A DNA stretch of 45,336 nt from Bdellovibrio sp. Its GTDB lineage: Bacteria; Bdellovibrionota; Bdellovibrionia; Bdellovibrionales; Bdellovibrionaceae. Positions 25,952 to 34,185 of this stretch are shown here, in pieces. Position 1 is the stretch's first letter. Every line of letters starts with the position of its first letter. Position numbers and translations under genes: made by a program. The notes beneath the pieces are model-generated. The model did no database searches, had not been told where the DNA came from, and saw nothing but the letters and a program-made list of their open reading frames with translations. The stretch is from positions 1 through 45,336 of the forward strand of contig JACMQO010000043.1 of the NCBI GenBank assembly GCA_014376935.1, in the 5' to 3' direction.

Positions 25952-26578
25952 TTAGCGTGTTAGATCCTTTAGCGTCTTTGCTTCAGGAATAATATCAGAG
26001 TGACCTGTGATGGGATTAAAAACAAGTGTCCAGATATTCTTTTTGTCATCTTCTATTTGAATGGTAGAGGCCTCGATCAGGCCTTGCGGGAAAAAGTGAA
26101 TGTAAGCCGTACCATCTGTTGCTACAAGGTCTTGCGGACCGCTTTCAATGTGTTTAAAACTAAATCCTTTAGGTAGGGTCTGCTCTTTTTTAAAGATCGT
26201 CGTGTCGGGTTGAAACTCTGGCACGGCTTTGCCTTCTTCATCGTCTTTTCTAAAGGTCGACTTCGCGGCATCGCGTTCAGCATCTAATTTTTTCTTATCA
26301 ATAAAAACAACTTTGTTCGACTTTTCAACCCACCACGCTTGCTTATTTTCATCTAATCGAAAAGCTAAGCGATAAGTGATGTTATTTAATTTGGCACGAT
26401 TTCTAAGATCTTTGCCGGCAATGACAAATTCGCGCATTACTTTGCGTGTTTGGGATTTTTTATCAAGTAAACGGGGCAGCACAAGGCCCATGACTGCGCC
26501 GATAATAATAATAACAATGATCATCTCCATCAAAGAGAACCCATTGTTATTATCGGTGTGTTTAAACGGCTTAGTCAG
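25952..26578 (-). CDS. gspH: Type II secretion minor pseudopilin GspH (non-canonical start likely)
   Basis: The mature pseudopilin starts at FSLMEMIIVIIIIGAVMGL, preceded by NNNG, a good prepilin cleavage site with Glu at +5. The first ATG, GTG or TTG in frame is a TTG at 26533, inside the membrane helix and after the cleavage site, so a start there would destroy processing. The frame is open upstream to 26662, inside gspG, with no standard start codon. I propose the CTG at 26578, which gives the leader MTKPFKHTDNNNG, 13 residues with two lysines, the same length as the GspG leader. A purine-rich GGGGA lies about 11 bases before it; ACG (26581) and CTG (26596) are other options. The C-terminal domain is a standard small beta-sandwich. 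Confidence 0.8.
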   Translation of the reverse strand: MTKPFKHTDNNNGFSLMEMIIVIIIIGAVMGLVLPRLLDKKSQTRKVMREFVIAGKDLRNRAKLNNITYRLAFRLDENKQAWWVEKSNKVVFIDKKKLDAERDAAKSTFRKDDEEGKAVPEFQPDTTIFKKEQTLPKGFSFKHIESGPQDLVATDGTAYIHFFPQGLIEASTIQIEDDKKNIWTLVFNPITGHSDIIPEAKTLKDLTR

Positions 26579-26585
26579 CGTGGGG

Positions 26586-27020
26586 TTATTCCCCAGCGCC
26601 TTGAGAGTTTTCAGAGTAAATATCCTTATCGAAACCAGAGCCGCCTTCTTTTTTGTCAGCGCCTAATGATTTCAAAGTGTAACCGGTGTCGGTCGCTTCG
26701 TAAACGAAGTCAGTTCCGAATTCATCGGCAGTTTGTTTTTTGCCTTTTGAATTTGAAGTCCAATTGCGGCATGAAGGATCATCTTCATAAACGAACGATA
26801 ATGATTTCGGGTTTTTTCCGCATTCAGAATTGTATTCGTTAATTTTGTTTTCGATTTCTGACATTTTCATCTTCGTCGTACCAATTTTAGATTTAATTGA
26901 ACCCTCACGAACGCGAGGTAAAATAAAACCGAGTAAGGTTCCGATGATAACTAGAACGATCATGATCTCGGCCAAAGAGAAACCGGCCGAGTTATTTAGT
27001 TTAGATTTTCTGAAAAGCAT
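26586..27020 (-). CDS. gspG: Type II secretion major pseudopilin GspG
   Basis: A 144-residue protein with leader MLFRKSKLNNSAG cleaved after Gly13; the mature start FSLAEIMIVLVIIGTLLGF has Glu at +5. This is the major subunit of the pseudopilus that pushes substrates through the secretin. The C-terminal region has the usual calcium-site-like loop area (SSLGADKKEGGSGFDKDIY-like, residues ~125-140). The gene is 24 bases after gspF, which is the usual order. Confidence 0.93.
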   Translation of the reverse strand: MLFRKSKLNNSAGFSLAEIMIVLVIIGTLLGFILPRVREGSIKSKIGTTKMKMSEIENKINEYNSECGKNPKSLSFVYEDDPSCRNWTSNSKGKKQTADEFGTDFVYEATDTGYTLKSLGADKKEGGSGFDKDIYSENSQGAGE

Positions 27021-27044
27021 AAGATCTCCATTTTTAATATTCTA

Positions 27045-28268
27045 TTATCCGCCCATTAGGGATGTTAATTCAAACATTGGAACAACAACAGAGATGATTA
27101 TGACAAAAATAACGGCCCCAATCAATAAGGTCATGATAGGATTAATAACAGTTGTCAGGTTGTCGACCTTGTCCTTCACTTCGAAGTCGTAGGCATCTGC
27201 GACTAAGGTCAGCATGTTCTCTAAATCACCTGTTTTTTCGCCAATACCAACCATATGAACCACTAATGGCGGAAAATGGCCCGATTTCTTCAGTGGACCG
27301 GCGATTGATTCTCCTTCTGCGATATTACTTTTTGCTTGGTCGATCGCAAGCGCAATAGAATGATTGTCGACAACATTACGCACGATATCTAACGCGTTCA
27401 GCATTGGGACGCCGCCTTGAAGCAAAGTGGCCAGGGTTCGGGTAAAGCGGGCGATGGCGACCATGCGGATGATGTCGCCAAAAATTGGAATTTTTAATGA
27501 AATCGCATCCCAACTTTTTCGCCCTTCGGTCGAATTTTTCCAATTTAAAAATAAGAAAACGGTCGAGATAATACCGCCAAAAAATAAGTACCAGTATTTA
27601 ATCATCACTTTACTGATATCTGAAATAGCTAGCGTATACCAGGGTAAAACCATTCCATCAAAAGACTCAAAAACGCTTAAAATTTCAGGAAGGACTTTGG
27701 TGAATAATCCAAAAATTACGAGCGTGATCACGACAAGCATGATGATCGGGTAGGTCGTGGCACTTTTGATTCGTTGGCGAAGTTCAGCTTGCGCTTCAGT
27801 GAATTCAGCCAGTCGTAATAAAATAACATCTAATGTTCCTGACATTTCACCAGCTTCGGCCATCGATAAATAAATTGTACTAAATATATTTGGGTATTTA
27901 CCTAAAGCTTTGTGTAACGATAAACCTTCGTTCACCATATTTTTTGCGTCAGATAGTGCTTCAGATAACATCGGATTTTCAACTTGTTCGGCGACGGCAC
28001 TTAATGTCTCGACTAGCGGTACGTTGGCTTTAATCAAAGTCGCCAGCTGACGGGTCATTAAGGCTAAATCTTTAACGGGAACAGATCCTGAACGTCCACG
28101 GGCACTTGTTTTTTTTGCGGTCGACGATTTTTTCTTATCCGCAATCGACACGACAAACACGCCGTCTTTTTTTAACTTCATGCGCGCAGCACGTAAGTTT
28201 TCAGAGTCGATCGTGCCCTTCGTATTTTTTCCGTCTTTTGTTAAACCTTTGTACTCAAAAATCGGCAT
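27045..28268 (-). CDS. gspF: Type II secretion inner-membrane platform protein GspF
   Basis: A 407-residue protein of the GspF/PilC family. The N-terminal cytoplasmic segment begins MPIFEYKGLTKDGKNTKGTI, a strong family signature; RQLATLIKANVPLVETLSAV marks the first GspF domain and TRTLATLLQGGVPMLNALDI the second. Three membrane helices are visible (YPIIMLVVITLVIFGLF, WYLFFGGIISTVFLFL, and the final VINPIMTLLIGAVIFVII). It forms the platform that couples the ATPase to pseudopilus growth. Confidence 0.96.
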   Translation of the reverse strand: MPIFEYKGLTKDGKNTKGTIDSENLRAARMKLKKDGVFVVSIADKKKSSTAKKTSARGRSGSVPVKDLALMTRQLATLIKANVPLVETLSAVAEQVENPMLSEALSDAKNMVNEGLSLHKALGKYPNIFSTIYLSMAEAGEMSGTLDVILLRLAEFTEAQAELRQRIKSATTYPIIMLVVITLVIFGLFTKVLPEILSVFESFDGMVLPWYTLAISDISKVMIKYWYLFFGGIISTVFLFLNWKNSTEGRKSWDAISLKIPIFGDIIRMVAIARFTRTLATLLQGGVPMLNALDIVRNVVDNHSIALAIDQAKSNIAEGESIAGPLKKSGHFPPLVVHMVGIGEKTGDLENMLTLVADAYDFEVKDKVDNLTTVINPIMTLLIGAVIFVIIISVVVPMFELTSLMGG

Positions 28269-28302
28269 AGTCCAGCTTCCGCATCCTGCAAGCGTTGCTT
28301 GC

Positions 28303-29994
28303 TTAGATATCCATTTGTGTATTTGAAATTAATTCTTCAAGCGTTGTGATTCCAGCTAAAACCTTTTGAATACCGTGATCACGGAATGTTTTCATTCCAT
28401 TCGCGATGGCTTGTTTTTTAATAGAACTACCGTCTTTGCGCTGCATGATTAAAGAGCGAATGTCGTCGGTGATCGGTAAAATTTCGGCAATTAGCGTTCG
28501 ACCAATGTAACCTTTCTGTCCACACTGTTCACAGCCAATGGGTTTGCAGATATTTCCGCCCGAAAGTTGATCGCGCGTAATTCCAAGAGTCACTAAGTCG
28601 AAATCAGTTGCGACGTGAGGGGCTTTGCAATGGGGGCAAAGAACACGCACTAAACGTTGCGCTAGTACCCCAAGAACTGAAGTTGCAATTAAGAAGGGTT
28701 CACAACCGATATCCATTAAGCGCGGAAAAGCTCCGGCCGCATCATTGGCATGGATTGTCGATAGCACAAGATGTCCCGTTAATGATGAATTGATCGCAAG
28801 TTCGGCCGTTTCTAAGTCACGAATCTCTCCGACCATGATGATGTCCGGATCTTGACGAAGAAACGATCTTAAGCCCGAAGCAAACGTTAAGCCGATTTTG
28901 GCGTTCACTTGAACTTGGCCGACACCGTGAATACGTTGTTCGACGGGGTCTTCGATGGTAAGAATATTAATATCAGGTTTATTTAATTTAGAAACGCAGC
29001 CGTATAGGGTTGTTGATTTACCAGAACCAGTGGGGCCGGTAACGATCAAAATACCATACGATCTGTAAATCAAATCATCTAGTACTCGAATCGTGTCCTC
29101 AGAAAAACCCATTTGATAAAGTTCACGTACCTGGCTTGATTTATCTTGTAGACGCATAACTAAGCGTTCACCGAAAGTGGTGGGAACTGTCGATAAACGA
29201 ATATCGATATCTTTACCGCCGACTTTTAATGGAATACGGCCATCTTGCGGTAAACGTTTTTCAGCGATATTTAAATTGGCCATCACTTTAATACGAGACG
29301 TGATAGCGTTTTGTAATTTTTTAGGTGGTTTGAAAATATCAAATAAAATACCGTCAACACGGTAACGTACGACCATATCTTTTTCGTAAGGCTCAATATG
29401 AATATCGGACGCTTTTTCTTTCACAGCTCTGAATAATAAAGAATTCACTAATTTAATAACCGGAGCATCGTCTTCACCGGCTTCAAGTAAGTCGATGATC
29501 GGATCTTCTAGGTCCATTTCATCTTCGTCGATCTCGTCCATCCCACTTAAATTCGCGGTGCTTTTTTCGTAAACACGATTAATCGCATCTTGCACGCGTT
29601 GGGTGGTGCTGACTAAGGGACGAATGCGTTTACTAAATAAAATACGTAGATCATCCAATGCTTTTGAATTCATCGGATTTGAAGTTAAGGCGACGATCGT
29701 TTCGCCTTCAACACGGTAGGGTAGGATGCCTTGGGTTTTCGCGTAATTGATTGGTAGATCACGAATCAAATCGGCGCTGATATCGTTGACCGGAATATCT
29801 TTAATAAAATCTAAGCCCAACTCGCGGCAAAGATCGGCCACTAAATCATCGGCCGATGAGTAATCTTTTTTACCCAAAGTATCGCCGACAGAGCTAGCCT
29901 GCGAGACAGACGGATTCTTCAGAACAGATTTAATCTGATCTGCCGATAACGACGTCGCTTTAGCTAAGACTCCCGAAATATCTAGTTGGGCCAT
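28303..29994 (-). CDS. gspE: Type II secretion ATPase GspE
   Basis: A 563-residue hexameric ATPase. An N-terminal domain that binds GspL (residues 1-150) is followed by the catalytic domain: ASDIHIEPY, the Walker A GPTGSGKSTTLYG near residue 323, the Asp box TIEDPVEQ, a Walker B region with DPDIIMVGEIRD, and the His box STIHAND. Two cysteine pairs (CPHC near 455 and CEQC near 489) form the zinc-binding module typical of GspE. It powers assembly of the pseudopilus. It is 21 bases downstream of gspD. Confidence 0.97.
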   Translation of the reverse strand: MAQLDISGVLAKATSLSADQIKSVLKNPSVSQASSVGDTLGKKDYSSADDLVADLCRELGLDFIKDIPVNDISADLIRDLPINYAKTQGILPYRVEGETIVALTSNPMNSKALDDLRILFSKRIRPLVSTTQRVQDAINRVYEKSTANLSGMDEIDEDEMDLEDPIIDLLEAGEDDAPVIKLVNSLLFRAVKEKASDIHIEPYEKDMVVRYRVDGILFDIFKPPKKLQNAITSRIKVMANLNIAEKRLPQDGRIPLKVGGKDIDIRLSTVPTTFGERLVMRLQDKSSQVRELYQMGFSEDTIRVLDDLIYRSYGILIVTGPTGSGKSTTLYGCVSKLNKPDINILTIEDPVEQRIHGVGQVQVNAKIGLTFASGLRSFLRQDPDIIMVGEIRDLETAELAINSSLTGHLVLSTIHANDAAGAFPRLMDIGCEPFLIATSVLGVLAQRLVRVLCPHCKAPHVATDFDLVTLGITRDQLSGGNICKPIGCEQCGQKGYIGRTLIAEILPITDDIRSLIMQRKDGSSIKKQAIANGMKTFRDHGIQKVLAGITTLEELISNTQMDI

Positions 29995-30015
29995 TTGTAT
30001 CCTTTATATCAAAAA

Positions 30016-32376
30016 TTATTTCTTCTGAGTAGGTGCTGCTTCGCTTTGCGGCGCGCGGGCCTCACGTTTTAAAAGTTTGTCGACAGTCGCCCCGTAAGGG
30101 TCTTTGCCGCCTTGTTCCTTAACAAACTTAAGACGCTCAGTTGTTTTAGCGGCTAAGTTTTTCTTTTGATCTTCTGAATTACGGATAATTTTCGGAGTTA
30201 AGAAAACTAGCATGTTCACTTTTTTCTTATTTGAACTTTTCCCTTTAAATAACCAACCTAAGATCGGCAGATCACCTAACAGCGGAACCTTTTTGACCGT
30301 TTCTAACTCTTCATCTTTGATCAAACCACCAAGAACCGCGGTATCACCATTTTTCACGATGATTTTCGTTTTAATTTTACGCGTTGATAACGGCTGAGCT
30401 AATCCATCAAAACCTTTAGGAACCGCAATCGTAGAAAGCTGGCCCGCTGATTGTTCAACTTCCATACGAATATTTTCGCTATTCGGTGAAATAATCGGCG
30501 TGATTTTTAAACTTATTTTTGCTTCACCCATTGTTGGGGTAACCGTCGAAGGAGACCCGTTGGTTCCAACTTGAGTTGTGGCGCCGGTGATCACTTGATC
30601 ACCAACTTCGATTTCAGCTGGCTGGTTGTCCATAGCTAAAATTTGTGGTGTTGAAAGAATATTTGTCTTACCAAACGATTTTAATAAATTAAGGTAACCA
30701 ATTAAACTTGGAACCTGAATGGCGGCCTTTGATGAATCTAAAGGATTTGGAATATTAACAAGCCCGCCTGAAGAGAAACCTAAAATCGCAGATCCACCTG
30801 TTAGTGGATTTAAGAAATCGGCCGCACCTGAAGACGATGATGTGAATCCGGCTTTACCGCCGCCATCATTAAATTTCATAAAGCCGGCACTTTGTTCAAA
30901 GCCATCGTTTAAAGCCATCTCCATGATGATACCTTCAACGTAAACTTGATCGCGCGGAATATCTAACTTACGAACGATCGTTAAAACTTTTTCGTAATCT
31001 TGTTGACTGGCTGAAATCACAAGGGCATTTGTATTTTTATCGGCCTTAATTGTAACATCGCCCCCGAACATACCTTCACGAATAGCTGCTTGGCCTTGGG
31101 GTTGTAAACCGAAACCACCCATGCCACCAGCGGCCGGAGCGGCCGCTTTAGGACCCGCATCTTTTGCAACTTCTTGCAAAGTCTGCGCGATTTTTTCAGC
31201 GTCACCATTTTTCATGTAATAAACGTACACTCCGCCTTGGCTTTCTGCGTTTACTTTAAAATCTAATTGCGCGATTAATTTCTTCACGCGGTTGATACCG
31301 GCGCGGTTACCGATCACGATCAAAGAATTGGTACGATCTTCTGGAAACACCATGAAGTAGCTTGCGCCTTGTTGACTGGTTGAACCACCACCACGAGCCG
31401 GGGCCGAGCTAAAACGGGGAACACCCGAAGAAAAGCCGCCACCTGTTGATTGTGTTTTAGCGCCTTTGTTGACGACTTTGTCGATTAAATCAGCGATGTC
31501 TTTTGATTTCGCATATTTCACGCCGATGACTTCTAATTGCTCTTCAAAGCCTGGAACATCTAACTGATTTAAAATTTTCATCACGCGGTCAATGTTGGCA
31601 CCGAAGTCAGAAATGATTAGCGAGTTCGTTTGATTGTAGGCTGCAATTTCGCCGTAACTTGAAGTTAAAAGGCGAAGCTGAGACTGAACAGTGTCAGACG
31701 AAATATGTTTTAAGTGAATGATCTTTGTGATCATTTGATCTGTGTTCGGGTAGTACGAGCCCGAATACGTATCGATATTATCACGTTGTGCAGACCGAGC
31801 ATTTCTGATTTTTAAGAACCCACCACTTGGAACAACCGTGAATCCATTGATCGCTAGTGCCGACAAGAAAGCTTTATAGGCTTCAGCCACCGTAATTTTA
31901 CTAGGAGCAACAATTGTTATTTTACCGCGAACTGTTGAATCGATAATAAAATTCTTACCCGTTAATTCACTGATCGCTTTAATGATGTCGGTGATGTCAA
32001 CGTTTGGAAAATCAAATGATTCAATCGTTTCTGGAAAGTTTTCTGAATTAATATCTTCAGGGGTCGCTTTTGCAAATTTCGATTTCTGCGAATCGGTTAG
32101 GACTCCAGACTTTGAACTTTTAATAGGGGTGATCGTGCGTGAACCGCCCGTTGGGGCTCCGCCAAATGACGACTTTGCAGGTGATGATCCACGACCGAAA
32201 GGTGTGGCGCTTGAAGCCGCAGGATTAGAAGGAATGACCGGAGGTGGTGCTCCCATCGAATCTTCGATAACCGGTGGCGGAGGGGGCGGAAAATCTTCGA
32301 ACTGCGCCACGGCCATTTGTGATGATAGAAGACTTGCCGATGTGGCTAGCGATATCATTTTTTTGTTAAAGGTCAT
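30016..32376 (-). CDS. gspD: Type II secretion outer-membrane secretin GspD
   Basis: A 786-residue secretin. A signal peptide (cleavage near MAVA, residue 24) is followed by an unusual ~90-residue Pro/Ser/Gly-rich stretch (FPPPPPPVIEDSM and onward). The N0 domain begins near residue 120 (FPNVDITDIIKAISELTG). N1-N3 domains follow (TKIIHLKHISSDTVQSQLR, IGVKYAKSKDIADLIDKV and VYVYYMKNGDAEKIAQTL), interrupted by Gly-rich loops. The C-terminal secretin domain carries KVPLLGDLPILGWLFKGK and VFLTPKII. It forms the outer-membrane channel through which folded proteins leave the periplasm. Confidence 0.97.
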   Translation of the reverse strand: MTFNKKMISLATSASLLSSQMAVAQFEDFPPPPPPVIEDSMGAPPPVIPSNPAASSATPFGRGSSPAKSSFGGAPTGGSRTITPIKSSKSGVLTDSQKSKFAKATPEDINSENFPETIESFDFPNVDITDIIKAISELTGKNFIIDSTVRGKITIVAPSKITVAEAYKAFLSALAINGFTVVPSGGFLKIRNARSAQRDNIDTYSGSYYPNTDQMITKIIHLKHISSDTVQSQLRLLTSSYGEIAAYNQTNSLIISDFGANIDRVMKILNQLDVPGFEEQLEVIGVKYAKSKDIADLIDKVVNKGAKTQSTGGGFSSGVPRFSSAPARGGGSTSQQGASYFMVFPEDRTNSLIVIGNRAGINRVKKLIAQLDFKVNAESQGGVYVYYMKNGDAEKIAQTLQEVAKDAGPKAAAPAAGGMGGFGLQPQGQAAIREGMFGGDVTIKADKNTNALVISASQQDYEKVLTIVRKLDIPRDQVYVEGIIMEMALNDGFEQSAGFMKFNDGGGKAGFTSSSSGAADFLNPLTGGSAILGFSSGGLVNIPNPLDSSKAAIQVPSLIGYLNLLKSFGKTNILSTPQILAMDNQPAEIEVGDQVITGATTQVGTNGSPSTVTPTMGEAKISLKITPIISPNSENIRMEVEQSAGQLSTIAVPKGFDGLAQPLSTRKIKTKIIVKNGDTAVLGGLIKDEELETVKKVPLLGDLPILGWLFKGKSSNKKKVNMLVFLTPKIIRNSEDQKKNLAAKTTERLKFVKEQGGKDPYGATVDKLLKREARAPQSEAAPTQKK

Positions 32377-32442
32377 TCCTAAACCCCGCTTTTTAAATTA
32401 ACTTTAAAATCTAAAACTGTTAAAAATCTGCACTCAAAATAA

Positions 32443-33366
32443 TTATTTAATATCGTACGAGTTGGTCTGATCTTTTCCACCACGTTCGATGCCCAATTTA
32501 ATTGAATTTCCATTCTTGAGCGTGTTGTAAAGTTCCATCGCTTTTTGAATGCTATCAACGGGTTCGCCATTCACGCTTTTTAAAACGTCCATACGACTTA
32601 AACCCAATTGACTAAAAATACTGCCTTCTTTCATGTCCAAGATACGGAAGCCATTGATCTCTCCGGTATTTGGGTCACGATTAGGAACGGCACGTGCTTC
32701 CATCAAGACGCTCGATAAATCATTGGTATATTTTAAAAGATCAGCTTTTTTGATAACGAATTGGTTCGGGGCAACTTGTTGAACATCTTTTGAAGCAGCG
32801 CCGGCGACAGGTGTTGAAGGTTTTGAAGCATCAAAAGAAACTTTGTTCGCATTTTTCATTTCGATGTATTCCAGCGCGTTCGTGTTGCTGTTACGGATGT
32901 AAACGATGCCACGTTCTACTTTTTCAACTTTTGCTAAGCCTTCAATTTCAGCGCCGGTGACATATGAGCCCGTTAAATTTTTACTTTTTACTTCGATCGC
33001 GGCAATTGATTTAGCAGGATCTGAGTGCACCAGTGTTCCGATTAAATTCAGCGGTAAAGCAGACGGGACGGGGGCGACCTCGACTTGTGATTCAGTTTCT
33101 TTTTTCGCGGTGATCGCTTCAGGCATAATACCATTTGAGGCAAATAGATTTCTGCTCGTAATTGCGCTGTACTGGCTGCGGTCAACATACGTTGGCGCCT
33201 GCATGTGAGGTTGTTTCTTCGGAGGAGCTTGATTGGGAATCATCAAATCGCGAACATAAATAACGGTTAAGTCGGCGACGACAAATCCCACAAAAAGAAG
33301 CATCGCGTACAACGCAATTTGGGCGATTTTTTTCTGTTTATCAACGGACAGTTTTCCTAGTTTCAT
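32443..33366 (-). CDS. gspC: Type II secretion protein GspC with C-terminal PDZ domain
   Basis: A 307-residue protein with one N-terminal membrane helix (IALYAMLLFVGFVVADL), a Pro-rich periplasmic linker (QAPPKKQPHMQAP), an HR domain (LNLIGTLVHSDPAKSIAAIE) and a C-terminal PDZ domain (FRILDMKEGSIFSQLGLSRM, then DVLKSVNGEPVDSIQKA). GspC links the inner-membrane platform to the secretin N0 domain and helps select substrates. It is the first gene of the operon; the start ATG has no obvious Shine-Dalgarno sequence. Confidence 0.95.
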   Translation of the reverse strand: MKLGKLSVDKQKKIAQIALYAMLLFVGFVVADLTVIYVRDLMIPNQAPPKKQPHMQAPTYVDRSQYSAITSRNLFASNGIMPEAITAKKETESQVEVAPVPSALPLNLIGTLVHSDPAKSIAAIEVKSKNLTGSYVTGAEIEGLAKVEKVERGIVYIRNSNTNALEYIEMKNANKVSFDASKPSTPVAGAASKDVQQVAPNQFVIKKADLLKYTNDLSSVLMEARAVPNRDPNTGEINGFRILDMKEGSIFSQLGLSRMDVLKSVNGEPVDSIQKAMELYNTLKNGNSIKLGIERGGKDQTNSYDIK

Positions 33367-33433
33367 ATTCTAGATTTTAGATTATCAATAGCCCTAGGTC
33401 TCGGGCAGGTTTAATCGGTTAAAAAGCCATAAT

Positions 33434-33473
33434 CTAGACCCAAATTTGATCAACTCAAGCCACTCACTAGACC
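33434..33473. repeat. CTAGACC direct repeats between gspC and the divergent gene
   Basis: CTAGACC occurs at 33434-33440 and again at 33467-33473, 33 bases apart (about three DNA turns). They lie in the divergent intergenic region upstream of the gsp operon and could be regulator sites; no known motif is recognised. Confidence 0.3.
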
Positions 33474-33503
33474 TTGGGCTAAATTTACGCCTTAAGCCCA
33501 GTG

Positions 33504-33532
33504 TTTGCTGGTCCACAGTCTAATTTTATAAT
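33504..33532 (+). promoter_or_regulatory. Putative sigma-70 promoter for the gene at 33549
   Basis: TATAAT at 33527-33532 is a perfect -10 element, with TTTGCT at 33504-33509 exactly 17 bases upstream. It would start transcription about ten bases before the ATG at 33549, leaving a very short leader without a Shine-Dalgarno sequence. Confidence 0.5.
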
Positions 33533-33548
33533 TAAATGAACTTGATAT

Positions 33549-34061
33549 ATGAGTAATGCAGTGACTATGACGGTCATCTACTTCACGGACGGAGCACTCA
33601 TCGAAGATTTACATATTCGTAAATCCCTGCTTCGTATCCCCGAAATCATAACGTGTCTTCGCGAAAATCAAAAAGAGTTTTTGAACTGTGATCTGTTCAT
33701 TGCGATGATGGATCAAAATGTCTTTAATCTTTTAAACTATTATCAAAAACAAAGATTAAAAATGACTTTGCAGCAAGCGCTTTACACGCGTTGGTTGCGC
33801 CAAGGCGTCGAACCAGATTTAATTATCCGCCGCCGCGATTACGAAGACTTTTCGCAAATTGCATCGACATTTGTGAAACTGTCGACTTTAGAAGAAACCC
33901 TTAAGATCGTTACGATCGGTCCCGGTTTTGACGAGCTTGAGCCGTTCTTAAGACTGAAGTTGAAGCTTAAAAGTTCACCATTATTTGACATGATATCCCA
34001 AGATCCAAACCTGGGATGGTTCTGGAACGACGTTAAAAGTGGTTTACAGCTACATTCTTAA
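33549..34061 (+). CDS. Hypothetical cytosolic protein
   Basis: A 170-residue protein without signal peptide or membrane helices that I do not recognise. It opens with a strand-like VTMTVIYFTDGALIEDLHIRK and has a basic central stretch (PDLIIRRRDYEDF). It ends FDMISQDPNLGWFWNDVKSG. It is transcribed away from the gspC operon and is preceded by a good TATAAT promoter. A regulatory tie to secretion is possible only by position. The gene stands alone; the next one starts 124 bases on. Confidence 0.65.
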   Translation: MSNAVTMTVIYFTDGALIEDLHIRKSLLRIPEIITCLRENQKEFLNCDLFIAMMDQNVFNLLNYYQKQRLKMTLQQALYTRWLRQGVEPDLIIRRRDYEDFSQIASTFVKLSTLEETLKIVTIGPGFDELEPFLRLKLKLKSSPLFDMISQDPNLGWFWNDVKSGLQLHS

Positions 34062-34115
34062 CCGTTTTTTATAAGCTGCGCGTAATTTATTCCCTAACAC
34101 AAACCTAACAAATCT

Positions 34116-34133
34116 TTAGAGTTGTCACTCTAA
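34116..34133. repeat. Inverted repeat upstream of the chalcone-isomerase-like gene
   Basis: TTAGAGT and ACTCTAA (34116-34122, 34127-34133) are perfect 7-bp arms around a four-base spacer. It lies 52 bases before the ATG and could be an operator or part of the leader RNA. Confidence 0.3.
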
Positions 34134-34185
34134 TACCTTCATGGTTTTCTCCGTGGGCTAACAAAACCCTTTTAAGGAGAAACTC

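Noticed and set aside
26533-26535. TTG as start codon of gspH
   Set aside because: It lies after the prepilin cleavage site and inside the membrane helix, so the product could not be processed as a pseudopilin.
31982-32401. 139-codon plus-strand open frame opposite the start of gspD
   Set aside because: It mirrors the low-complexity N-terminus of the secretin and runs past its start; no ribosome site or family signal was seen.
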